Shown here in pieces: positions 6,933 through 15,600 of a DNA stretch of 64,000 nt; the stretch's first letter is position 1; every line of letters begins with the position of its first letter. The stretch lies in contig NZ_LMDI01000005.1 in the NCBI RefSeq assembly GCF_001425785.1, forward strand, positions 26,058-90,057, written 5' to 3'. Source of the DNA: Rhizobacter sp. Root1221. Lineage in GTDB: Bacteria; Pseudomonadota; Gammaproteobacteria; Burkholderiales; Burkholderiaceae_C. The translations under genes were made by a program, and so were the position numbers. The notes under the pieces were generated by a model, which saw only the letters and a list, made by a program, of their open reading frames with translations, was not told the origin of the DNA and ran no database searches.

Positions 6933-8903
6933 TTGCTGAACATCCGCACCTCGCCGCCCACTTCAAAGCCGGCATCGCCCCAGGAAACGCCCAACCGCGC
7001 CGCGGATCCCGGCAGTGGCTCCCGCGCGAGCCACGCGGATTCGCTGGCCCATGTGCTGCCGGCGCGGCGGGCCACGTCGCCCGTGACAACACGCGCCGGG
7101 GATCCCTCGCCGGCGCAAACGCGGCCGGCACGGCAGCCCTTGCCGCCCACGACCACCCAGCCACCCACATTCACGTCCGCGGGCCAGCATCTCGGCATCG
7201 CGCACCGCCTGCAGGAGATGAAAGGCTATCTCGCGGAACTGCGGTTGATGCATGCCGCCGGGCGAGAACTGCCGCGCTCGCGTGACACGCAGTTCCTCGA
7301 TCTGCTGGTGGTGATGGAGAACGCCCGCAACGCCTCGCTGCGGCTCAGCGCGCAGGCCATCGACCATGAGGCGCTGGACAAGGGCGACGCAGCGGCCATG
7401 AAGGCGGTGGCCGGACTGGCGCGCGCGGCGATAGAAGGCATGGGGCAGGGCTCCTGGCATGCCGTGCTGAGCGTCGACGGCCACGAGGTGGCGGTGGCGG
7501 CCGAGCACGACGAAAAACATCCGGCGCGGCTCTCGCTGATCGTGGTGGACAGCGCCTCGTCGCTCCTGTCCTCCGGTCAATGGCGGCAGATCGCGCGGCT
7601 GGTGGGGCAGCACATGAACCGCGCCTTGGCCGACGAAGGAAAGCCCACCGACGCCCAGGTATGGGTGAGTTGCCTGAGCACCTCGACCGAGGTGACCGCG
7701 ACCTGCGGAGGCAGCACCATCTTCTCGCTGGCCGCTGCGCGCGAAATGCCGCACGACCCGGACATTCAGAAGCTGCACAAAGATGTCCTGGGGCAGGCTG
7801 CCGAGGATTCCGTATCCGCGACGGCTCGCTTGACGGCCGACAACCACCTGCTCGGCGCCCGCTTCTTCAAGCACATGACTCACCCGGGCGCCCTGCAGGA
7901 CCTGCTGAAGCGCCGTCCCGAACTGGAAGATGCACCGGTCAACAAGAAGGGGACGACGCTGCGTCAGCATCAGGCCGAGCATGTGGTCTCGCACCGGCCG
8001 CCGTTCGGTGTCTCCTACGCCTACAGCGATTCGTTCGAGCGAAAGCGCCTGCGGATGTACGAGCGCGCCATCGCGCACCTCGAGCCTGTGGTCATGGCCG
8101 AGCAGTTGCAAGGCATGGAAGCGTACGTGCATGAACTGGGCCGCGCGGCCAAGGGCGAGGCCCCACAACCCACCCCGCGCGACGCCGAGTTCATGGGCCT
8201 GTTGATCGACGTGGAGAACACGCTTGATCCGCAACTGCGCCTGTCGGCCCATCGTGTCGACCCGGTGCAGCTTGCCGCGCTGGACCCTGCCGCCATCAAC
8301 GACCTGTGGCAATCGGTCGCCACGGGCGTGCGCAGCGGCGCCGACTGGCATGCCACGCTCGATCTCGGCGGGCACCACGCCGCGCTGTCGGCTCGACACG
8401 ACCCCGACAACCACGCCCATGTCTCGCTGGTCGTCGTCGATGGCACCGGCTCGCCCTTGTTGCGCGAGGGGGGCGGTGAGGGCCTGACCAAGTTGCTCGG
8501 TGATCGCCTGCAGGCCATGCTGCGCGGCACCGGCCATGCCGGGCAAGGCAAGGTCCGCCTGACCCATTTCGATGTTTCAGCCCGGCAGCCTGACATCGAC
8601 AACGCCCTCTTCGCGGTGCTGTCCGCGAAGAATCTCAAGGACTTCCGGGACATCGGCGAAGCGCATGCTGAAGCGTTGAAGGCGGCCAGCAGCAGCGACG
8701 AGCCCACCGCCGTGGACAGGCGCGATGGGGCTCACCTGATCGATCCGGACTACGGCGTCTCCGATCAGGACGAGCCGATCGAACCCGAAGACCTGAAGGC
8801 AGAACTCGACCAGGAGCAGATCGAGATGTACCAGCGTGCCATCAGCCACTTCGAACACTCACCGCGACTGGATCCCGTCGGCGTCGCGCCGGTGCGGCGC
8901 TGA
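6933..8903 (+). CDS. YopJ-family type III effector with two tandem acetyltransferase-like domains
   Basis: 656 residues from a TTG start set by GGAGAA six bases upstream; the ATG at 6928 is out of frame and stops after three codons. The N-terminal ~80 residues are Ser/Pro-rich and disordered, as in secreted effectors. Domain 1 (~85-385) has YopJ (peptidase C55) features: GHEVAV (His184), SLIVVDSA (Asp206), CGGSTIFSLAAAREM (Cys258) and RFFKH ... VNKKGTTLRQHQ. Domain 2 (~388-640) repeats this layout with His481 and Asp503 but no cysteine at the nucleophile position. YopJ proteins acetylate host kinases and defence proteins. In domain 1 the Cys is displaced by about three residues relative to the usual CG-IFSL, so activity is uncertain. 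Residue matching was done by eye. Confidence 0.7.
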   Translation: MLNIRTSPPTSKPASPQETPNRAADPGSGSRASHADSLAHVLPARRATSPVTTRAGDPSPAQTRPARQPLPPTTTQPPTFTSAGQHLGIAHRLQEMKGYLAELRLMHAAGRELPRSRDTQFLDLLVVMENARNASLRLSAQAIDHEALDKGDAAAMKAVAGLARAAIEGMGQGSWHAVLSVDGHEVAVAAEHDEKHPARLSLIVVDSASSLLSSGQWRQIARLVGQHMNRALADEGKPTDAQVWVSCLSTSTEVTATCGGSTIFSLAAAREMPHDPDIQKLHKDVLGQAAEDSVSATARLTADNHLLGARFFKHMTHPGALQDLLKRRPELEDAPVNKKGTTLRQHQAEHVVSHRPPFGVSYAYSDSFERKRLRMYERAIAHLEPVVMAEQLQGMEAYVHELGRAAKGEAPQPTPRDAEFMGLLIDVENTLDPQLRLSAHRVDPVQLAALDPAAINDLWQSVATGVRSGADWHATLDLGGHHAALSARHDPDNHAHVSLVVVDGTGSPLLREGGGEGLTKLLGDRLQAMLRGTGHAGQGKVRLTHFDVSARQPDIDNALFAVLSAKNLKDFRDIGEAHAEALKAASSSDEPTAVDRRDGAHLIDPDYGVSDQDEPIEPEDLKAELDQEQIEMYQRAISHFEHSPRLDPVGVAPVRR

Positions 8904-8928
8904 AGTCCCTGGGCGGCGGCGCAACGCA

Positions 8929-9744
8929 TCACAGGGGAGACAGCACCCAAGGGCTCTTTTTATCGGTCATGAGATCTTCAGCAATACCGATAATTCCGCC
9001 CAGTGTCATGTTCTGCCCCCCCCAACTGGCCCGGCCAATGATGTAGCTCTTTGCAAACTGTGGCCAAGACGAAAAATTCGAACGCAGTTCTTTATCTACA
9101 TGCGCAAGAATGCGGCCGAATTCATCTTGCTCAATGTACTTGCAGTCCAGTGACATCCTTGCAACAGTGACCAAGCGGCCGAGATCCCAGGCAAGTATTC
9201 CAGCGCTGTAATCCTTGGGGAGATACGAGCCATTGACCTTGTCTTCGAGAACGCGAAAAACGGATCGCAGATTCCCCAATATCTCCATGGCCTGCTCCAA
9301 AGCCGAGAAGACGAGATCTTTTTCCTCGCACGGCCCCTGCGCGGCAAGCTGCTTGCGCAGCGTTTCCGGGGAACCGTATCGGCCACTGGCTACCAATGCC
9401 TCGAGAACCTCTTGGCGCCCATCTCCTGAAGCACCATCGCTGTAAACCCGAAAAACAATGTCGTAGAAAAAGCGATGGCCATAGCTTCCGAGCCACGCCA
9501 GGGTTTCAGCAGCCTCCTGAGGCGAGTTGGTGTCCCAGTATGAGCCAAGCCCCTCGGTGAGAACATCGTCAGACAGTCCAGTTGTGTAACTGTCGCAGTA
9601 CGCCATGATCTGCTCGGAGTTGATGAGCCCAGCTTGAAGTGCCCGCTGCGCTGCCGGATCCACTGCGGCTCCACCGGGGCAATTTCTGTATTTTTTCCCG
9701 GAAACTATCTGGAGCAATTTGTGCAGGAGAGTCGAGAAACTCAT
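8929..9744 (-). CDS. DUF1266 domain-containing protein
   Basis: 271 residues, predicted cytoplasmic. The C-terminal half carries the DUF1266 pattern: AWDLGRLVTVARMSL, then a Y-I-E-x-x-E-F segment, SSWPQFAKSYIIGRASWGG and a final (D)-rich tail. DUF1266 proteins (such as E. coli YbeU/YbeR) have no proven function and are often found next to toxin or secretion loci. The gene ends 25 bp from the oppositely directed YopJ gene and begins 3 bp after the stop of the upstream membrane-protein gene, so the two are likely one transcript. G+C content is visibly lower than in the surrounding operons. Possible immunity or accessory protein of the polymorphic-toxin locus. Confidence 0.65.
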   Translation of the reverse strand: MSFSTLLHKLLQIVSGKKYRNCPGGAAVDPAAQRALQAGLINSEQIMAYCDSYTTGLSDDVLTEGLGSYWDTNSPQEAAETLAWLGSYGHRFFYDIVFRVYSDGASGDGRQEVLEALVASGRYGSPETLRKQLAAQGPCEEKDLVFSALEQAMEILGNLRSVFRVLEDKVNGSYLPKDYSAGILAWDLGRLVTVARMSLDCKYIEQDEFGRILAHVDKELRSNFSSWPQFAKSYIIGRASWGGQNMTLGGIIGIAEDLMTDKKSPWVLSPL

Positions 9745-9747
9745 GGA

Positions 9748-10269
9748 TCAGATCTGCTTGAAGGCCGCATTGATGGCGCGATGCTTGAGCGCATCCACAA
9801 GCGCCTCAAAGTCCGAGTCTTTCGCCATGTGAATGGCATCGAATTCATGTTTTTTAGACGCCATTGATCGTGCGCTGATTTCTATTGTTTTCTCGGCGCT
9901 CGATGTATTGGTTTCCGGAATATCCGTGATGGTGACTTTGTCGATTGCGTCATAGTTCACGGTCGTCAGTACGCCGGCGAATTTCTTGACCGTCGTGAAA
10001 GACATGCTCTTCTCATCAAGAACAATGTTCGCCCCTTGGCTATTGGCCGCGCGCTTCTCGAAAAGCGCCCCAACCGTAAGGTACGTGGCATAAGCGCCGA
10101 ATAGCATGAGGACGCCGTTGGCCACACCTGGCGGCAGATGAAGCCGCAGGGTTCCTATTTTCAGATCGGGAATCGGGTAAAAAGCTGCGGCGATGATGAT
10201 TGCCGGGCCAATAAGCCCGAAAATGTACTCAAGGATCGAGTACTCCATCTTGTAGTTAATGGTCTGCAT
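9748..10269 (-). CDS. Membrane protein of unknown function, paired with the DUF1266 gene
   Basis: 173 residues. Two membrane helices are visible: residues ~14-30 (IFGLIGPAIIIAAAFYP) and ~48-68 (ANGVLMLFGAYATYLTVGAL). They are followed by a soluble domain of ~100 residues with alternating beta strands (ANIVLDEKSMSFTTV, DAIDKVTITDIPE, KTIEISARS) and a C-terminal helix, a layout resembling bacterial PH-like domains. The ATG at 10269 has AAGGAAA upstream. Only 3 bp separate it from the DUF1266 gene, and the two probably act together. It was not recognised as a named family. Confidence 0.6.
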   Translation of the reverse strand: MQTINYKMEYSILEYIFGLIGPAIIIAAAFYPIPDLKIGTLRLHLPPGVANGVLMLFGAYATYLTVGALFEKRAANSQGANIVLDEKSMSFTTVKKFAGVLTTVNYDAIDKVTITDIPETNTSSAEKTIEISARSMASKKHEFDAIHMAKDSDFEALVDALKHRAINAAFKQI

Positions 10270-10473
10270 GTAATTATTTCCTTGTGGATTTCTTCTGACT
10301 GGGCGGTTGGCTCAGCCGATGGTCGGTCCTGCCAAATTCATCCAACTCCGCAGGCTGTTGCAATAAAACGCGTCCCGGTACCGCTGGCCTAAACGCACCC
10401 TACTGAGCATGATCACCGTTCGTGATGGTGCCGACGGTCGATTTGATTCCGCAACGTGATGGCCAGTGGAAGG

Positions 10474-10494
10474 CCGTGCAATCCGTCACGGAAA
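10474..10494. repeat. 21-bp repeat, copy 1 (contains CCGTG-N8-CACGG palindrome)
   Basis: The 21-bp sequence beginning CCGTGCAATCCGTCACGG is identical to 23678-23698, in the same orientation. The two copies lie at the outer ends of the two-partner-secretion/toxin region. The first 18 bp form an inverted repeat with arms CCGTG/CACGG. This copy abuts the start of the decayed FHA fragment; the other lies about 100 bp upstream of the transporter gene. Confidence 0.6.
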
Positions 10495-10495
10495 G

Positions 10496-10990
10496 GTGCC
10501 CAGCGTGAAGTCGCGTCCGGCATCGGCTTCCAGCTGCTCTTGCGCGTTGAGTTCGCAGGCCTGCACGGATGATGTCCTGGCCCGCCTTCAGCGCAGCGCG
10601 TTGCCGCCCCACCGCCTGGGTCATGGCGGTGCGGTCGTGGGTGATGGTGGTGAGGGTCTTGAACGTGCCGTCGTCGTACACGGCCACTCGCACATCCTCG
10701 GTGAGCGAACTGTCGGCGCCCGCCTGGAAGTCGATGTTGCCGCGGACCGACTGGGCCGACAGCAACCCCCCTGGCCGCCGACGGTGGCCGCGCGTGCGAT
10801 GAGGTTGTTGTCACCGGCGTGCAGCGTGACGTCGCTCTGGCCCACGATCACGGTGGCAGCCTCGCCGCTGGTCCTCGGATGTTGTTGTCGCTGGCCTGGT
10901 TCAGCGCAACTACTGTGAGCGCGGTGTCGCGCCCAGCCTGAGGCTTGCCCCGACCCGCACGCACGGCGAGGCTGGCGAGGCGGCCAATGG
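10496..10990 (-). pseudogene. Decayed fragment of the FHA-repeat exoprotein gene
   Basis: This stretch is clearly homologous to about 16435-17010 inside the large exoprotein gene (codons ~1560-1750). Long runs are identical, for example around 10619-10760 versus 16559-16700, and they are broken by small insertions and deletions that destroy the frame. It lacks start and stop signals. Such partial copies downstream of fhaB/cdiA genes usually belong to displaced C-terminal cassettes, which keep a short stretch of upstream homology for recombination with the main gene. Confidence 0.75.
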
Positions 10991-11040
10991 GGTGCGACGA
11001 GGGCAGGTCTCGAGTTTGGGCTTTAGATTCGAAACCTGAC
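10971..11040. repeat. Cassette-border repeat, copy A
   Basis: This ~70-bp segment resembles 12156-12230. The core 11001-11030 matches 12191-12220 at 27 of 30 positions, and both copies are preceded by GCTGGCGAG and GGCG-like stretches that look like FHA sequence. The two copies bracket the orphan toxin/immunity module, suggesting modular insertion or duplication. Confidence 0.55.
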
Positions 11041-11349
11041 TCAAAATTCAGTCATGGCACTCTCTCATCCTAGTGGGGGCGGGATAGGTGGTAATGATTT
11101 CCCTGGCCATCGTCGTAGGATTGAACTCATATATGCCTTGGGCACTGTTCAATCCACCGATTCGTTGTAGCGGACCAAGGGCCGACCGTTGGTCGCCTTG
11201 TTGCCTTGTTGCCGTGGCGCCGAGACGAAGCTAGCCATAGCCAAGCTCAATTCCGAAGTCTCCGACGTCTTGGGTCTCCACACCGCCGCCCTCGGGACAG
11301 ACAGTACTCGACGGGCTTCTGGCTACTTAGTCGGTCCTGCAATGGCCGA
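11041..11349. other. Intergenic stretch without recognisable gene
   Basis: About 310 bp between the cassette-border repeat and the end of the putative immunity gene. Composition is close to 55% G+C. No open frame with a believable start, no RNA gene and no clear terminator was seen. It probably represents decayed cassette DNA. Confidence 0.4.
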
Positions 11350-11703
11350 CTATTTAGTGGAACTCAATTCACTTAGCACTCTTTCCACAACGAGCGCTGC
11401 ACGTACCTTGTCGTATGGGCCTTCGCCCATAGGCGGTTTCAAAAGCCCGTCAAGAAAATGACTGAGAACATCGGCCCTATCAGGGCCAGTTACGACTTCA
11501 TCTAGTTCGATGTCTCGGAGGCCAGGCGGTAGGCCCTCATGGTCGTCCATCCATCCCCTTGTGGCGTCGGCAATCCAGTTCAAACCATTCCCGTCGCGCA
11601 GCGCATCTTCTAGGTGAAATGAGAGAAATTTCAAGAACTCCCTCAAGTCTTCGTCCTTGATGTATGCAGCATGGCCTTTATATCTAATCGCGCTTTGAGG
11701 CAT
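11350..11703 (-). CDS. Putative immunity protein of the orphan toxin module
   Basis: 117 residues, acidic (segments such as DEDLREFLKF and DDHEGLPPGLRDIELDEVV) and predicted cytoplasmic, with no signal peptide or membrane helix. Its ATG shares one base with the TGA of the upstream orphan toxin gene (TGATG), which implies translational coupling. Small acidic proteins coupled behind a toxin C-terminus are the usual form of contact-dependent-inhibition immunity proteins. No named immunity family was recognised, so the assignment rests on gene order and composition. Confidence 0.5.
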   Translation of the reverse strand: MPQSAIRYKGHAAYIKDEDLREFLKFLSFHLEDALRDGNGLNWIADATRGWMDDHEGLPPGLRDIELDEVVTGPDRADVLSHFLDGLLKPPMGEGPYDKVRAALVVERVLSELSSTK

Positions 11704-12017
11704 CAGTCGCCTCTCATGAAAATGATTCTTTGATTTGCGTTTCGCACCGCTTGCCTCAACGTTTCTTCTGCCGCCGTCGACATGCCAGTCGTATCAATGA
11801 TATGCGTGTCTACCGCCGTGTTTTGCTGAATATGCTTCGCCACATTGGAAACCGCCTTCATCTGCTGCGTATCCGTCAGAGGCTCCAAATCTCCATTGAG
11901 GAAAGGTCCCTTCAAAGACACATTCCCCCATCCACTCAGGTCAATGATGTCAACGCCTTCGGTAGTTGACAGCTGGAAGGCTTTCCCGAACGTCTTCTCT
12001 GCGCGGGAGATGGCCAT
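11703..12017 (-). CDS. Orphan polymorphic-toxin C-terminus (cdiA-CT-like module)
   Basis: 104 residues from the only ATG in the frame (12017), but the frame is open without a start codon back to a TAA at 12213-12215. It therefore encodes a ~170-residue domain beginning SQNSKPALDAPTDRLALASG and containing GNRFGNVDDLVGAADKDAAV and ALGWNHEQGKFSIIETMA. The end (DTHIIDTTGMSTAAEETLRQ) is alpha/beta-like. A headless domain sitting downstream of the exoprotein gene, next to FHA-derived repeats and coupled to a small acidic gene, is the arrangement of displaced orphan toxins. Biochemical activity is unknown. It may be translated only after recombination into the main gene. Confidence 0.5.
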   Translation of the reverse strand: MAISRAEKTFGKAFQLSTTEGVDIIDLSGWGNVSLKGPFLNGDLEPLTDTQQMKAVSNVAKHIQQNTAVDTHIIDTTGMSTAAEETLRQAVRNANQRIIFMRGD

Positions 12018-12155
12018 GGTTTCAATGATGCTGAACTTGCCTTGTTCATGGTTCCATCCGAGCGCTCGATATCTGAGCGCTGCAGCAAGTTGCTGGACCG
12101 CTGCATCCTTATCTGCAGCCCCAACGAGGTCGTCGACATTGCCAAAGCGGTTACC

Positions 12156-12230
12156 GCTGGCGAGCGCGAGGCGGTCAGTGGGGGCGTCGAGGGCAGGTTT
12201 CGAGTTTTGGCTTTAGACTCGAGACTGAGC
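12156..12230. repeat. Cassette-border repeat, copy B
   Basis: Second copy of the segment at 10971-11040, located at the upstream end of the orphan toxin frame. The toxin frame opens inside this repeat, as expected if the repeat marks the junction between constant exoprotein sequence and a variable toxin cassette. Confidence 0.55.
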
Positions 12231-12247
12231 CCTCATGGCTGCGCCTG

Positions 12248-12616
12248 CTAGTCTGGCGTAAATTGAATCATCTGCTTAATTCGAGAAGCGTCAGATTTGG
12301 ACTTTTCGCAAAGGAGATCGATAAATTTCTCATATGCGATGCTGTTTGACCTTAATTCGAAGCCTTCGTCGGTTTCTTGGAGGGAAATTGATTGAAGGAA
12401 GTCCGTCTTTGCCCTGTTTAAGGCGGATGCCAATTCGTCTCTTTGAAATTCTGAGAATCGCGCGGAATATTTTCCGAATTTTGGCGGGAAGAGTGTTGAT
12501 AAGTTCGGGTCGAACTCTTCAATCGCTGCGCCGCAGTTCGTGCATATCATTGCATTTGTCGAGTCGCCTAGGCAAGTGAAGCAGGTGTACATGCCGGCAT
12601 ACTGAGCTTTTGTCAT
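12248..12616 (-). CDS. Putative cognate immunity protein with N-terminal zinc ribbon
   Basis: 122 residues. The first ~30 hold two CxxC pairs (CFTC ... CTNC, ten residues apart), a zinc-ribbon pattern; the rest is helical and charged (SEFQRDELASALNRAKTDFL). The ATG at 12616 lies 13 bp after the stop of the exoprotein gene. That is the standard position for the immunity gene of a CdiA-type toxin, so this protein is expected to bind and neutralise the papain-like toxin domain encoded at 12630-13040. G+C is markedly lower than in neighbouring operons, typical of cassette genes. No immunity family was recognised. Confidence 0.55.
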   Translation of the reverse strand: MTKAQYAGMYTCFTCLGDSTNAMICTNCGAAIEEFDPNLSTLFPPKFGKYSARFSEFQRDELASALNRAKTDFLQSISLQETDEGFELRSNSIAYEKFIDLLCEKSKSDASRIKQMIQFTPD

Positions 12617-12629
12617 AATGTCTATCCGT

Positions 12630-15600
12630 TCATTTTCTGGTAATGAATACGGGCACGATAGGTGCGTCGGAACGCCCGCCCCACAGAATTCGAAGAGACA
12701 GGAGGTCGTCGGCCGAAATTGCTTGGCCGTTTTGCGGGTCAAACATTTTAACCGAGCCGTCGTCGAGGCGCTGGGCATGGAAGACATGCCTAAGTCGGTC
12801 TCTCTCCGGCCCGATGAACATGGCATAGTCGCCGATTGGCTTGTTTGCACCAAATGGCGAGGTCCAAATAGGTGCGGACTCGGTGCTGACGGCCTTTCGA
12901 ATGATGCGAACGGCTTCAGCGAGTTGAATCCCTCGCTCTGGGTGGACCGATGCGACATTCCGCTCGATGTCGTCGGCAGTCATGAAGATTCTGTTTTCCC
13001 TATCGGTCATGTAGGAGGCAACGCAGGCAATGCAGTTCTCGGATTTTGCGGATGGATTCCATCTGGTATATGTTGGCACATCCCAAGCTGCACCAATATG
13101 GTTGTTGGAATATCCTTGGAATGCGAGGTTGCCGTCCTTAGTGGCCTTTCCAAAACTATTTGAGAACTGCAGGCTAGGCAGAACTGAGTTGCCGGTAAGG
13201 TGGCCAGTGGGTATCGCGCTGTCGACCGCGGGCAGCGTAGTGGTCGGCCATTGCCCGGTGTAATTTAAGTTGGCCGGGCTGTTGACTTCTACCTTTGGTC
13301 TGCCGCGCACCGAAACGCCATTCAGATCGTCAATTGACGTCGATGTTTCAGGAGCTTTGGGATTCGCGCCGTGGAGCCGGCTCACCCTGTTAGCGACCAC
13401 CCCTTCAACGGCCGCTGCACTGAGTCCGAGCAGACCATATCCCAAGGCAGCCCCTTCGTCACTTGCCCCAAACGAACGAAGCACCTGCTCGCCATATGGC
13501 ACTGATGTTGTGCCATTCCACGCTTGCCTGAGGCCGGCTTGCGCGTAGTCCAGGCTGACGGTTCCGCCAACCAAGCCCGCTGCGCACCCCCATCCCGTCA
13601 CACATGAGGCTCCGCTGGCGGCCACGCCCAGACCGCCCAGAACGAACTGGCCGCCACCGGCCGTGCGTGTGACCATCTTCGATCGCGTGGCCGGTTCGAC
13701 CAGGTAGGCGTCGACCCAGCTGTACTGGAACAATCGCTCGACGACTCGCCCGTTCTGCCCGATCTGCGAGGAAAGCAAGGCCTGCTCGGATTTCATCCCG
13801 GCCCCGATCGCCTGGAGCTTGGCCAAAAGTTCGTAGTTGGGATCGTCTTTGGGAACGCCATCGGCGCAATGCACGAGCGCGCACGCAGCAGCGAGGAGGC
13901 GCTGCTCCACCGCCTTGTCGCCCTTGGCCAGCGCCTTGATGCGCTGCAGTTCGCTTTGGTGAAGCTGGCGATTGTTGGTATCGACCGCGAGCGCGAAGCC
14001 CGCGCCTGTGCCGGACCCCAGGGCTGCACCCAACCCGCTGGACGTCAGCTGACCGAACGCCTGCCCGAACATGGTGGCGTAGCCGTCGTTGATGCCCAGG
14101 TCGCTTGTGACCGCGCGAGCGGTCGACACGACGCTGCGCTGCCATTCGTCGATCTGCGGCGCCGCTGCGGCCACGCCCCCCGCGCCCAGGGCGCCTTGAA
14201 CACCTCCACCCAGTGCCCCAGTCAGCGTGTGCAACACCACCCGGCCGGCCCCACCTTCGGCGAACAGTTCCTGCTGCGCGCGGAGATCAGGATCCCGCAA
14301 CGTGGCCACCGCCGCCTCCGGCGTGAACCCCCGGTTCTGCTCCAGTTCGTCCAGCGCCTTCACCTTTTCCGGCTCGGCCAACCGTCCTTCCTCACGCTCG
14401 CGCCACAGCGCGAGGTACGTGCGCGCCTGCTCGATCTGTTGTCCGGCGCTGTTCACGATGGAGTCAGACAACTCCGCCACCGCCTTGGGAGCCTTCTGGC
14501 TGAACGTCTGCGTGATCTGCACCTGGGCGGCCATCTCGCGGCGGGTGCGTTCGGCGTTGAAGGTGGGGCGCAGGATGCCGGCGGTGTCGGTGGCGGTGGA
14601 CACGCCGATGCCGCTGCGGGTCACGCTTTCGAGGTGTTCGCCGTCTTCGCCGAAGCCCACGCTCGCCGTGGGTTTGCCCCCCGACGAGGCCTTCTTGTCT
14701 CCCGACGGCCGGGGCGCTGGCGCAGGGGCCGGCGCACTGCTCGCCGGATCCTTGCGCGTGGTGGCACTGCTGACCTGCGCACTCACCGCAAAGGCCTGGG
14801 CGTTGAAGTCGGCGACGTTGACGAGGTCACGCTGGGTGACCCCACCCTTGCCCTCGAAGCGGGTCAGGCCCCGGTCGAGTGCGAGCTGGCTGGCCGCGAC
14901 CACGCCACCGGTGAGGTCGGTGTTGCCGCCCACGCGGATGTCGTAGCCGCCGTCGCCGGCGAAGATGCCGCTCTGTTCGGCCACGTAGCGCTGGTTGGCG
15001 TTGATGCGCGTGGTGCCGTAGTTGAAGCCGGCGGCGGAGACGAAGGCGCCGTAGCAGATGGGCGGGATGCACAGGCTCAGGTTGATGCCGGCGCTCTCCT
15101 GCTTGCTGTCGTAGGTGCTCTTGTCCTGCAGGCTGTCGATGCGCAGGTTGCCGCCGATCTGGCCCTCCACGCGCTGCGCGTTGACCGCCGCACCCTGCAG
15201 CGTGGTGTCGCCGCCCGACACGAGCGTGAGGGTCTTGCCGGTGGTGACGTGGCTGTTCGTCCACGTGCTGTCGCTGCCGTCGGCACGGCCGCGGGTGCGG
15301 CTGGCGGCGAGGTCGATGGTGAAGCCGTTCTGGTCGCCCAGCAACGCGAAGCCGATGCCCACGCTGGCACCACTCGAACCGTCCGTGCTCTTTTGCACCG
15401 CGGTGTTCTCGGCGGCGGCCAGGCGGATGGCCCCGTCGGCCTTCAGCAGGGTGTTGTTGCCCGCATTGAGGTCGCTGCCAATGACGTTCAAGGTGCTGTC
15501 CGCGCCGGCGCCGGCGGCCTCGATGCGCAGGTCGCCGCCCGCGGCCACGGTGCTGCCCACGGCGTTGGTGCCGCTCTGGGTGAAGTCGGAGTGGCTCTCG

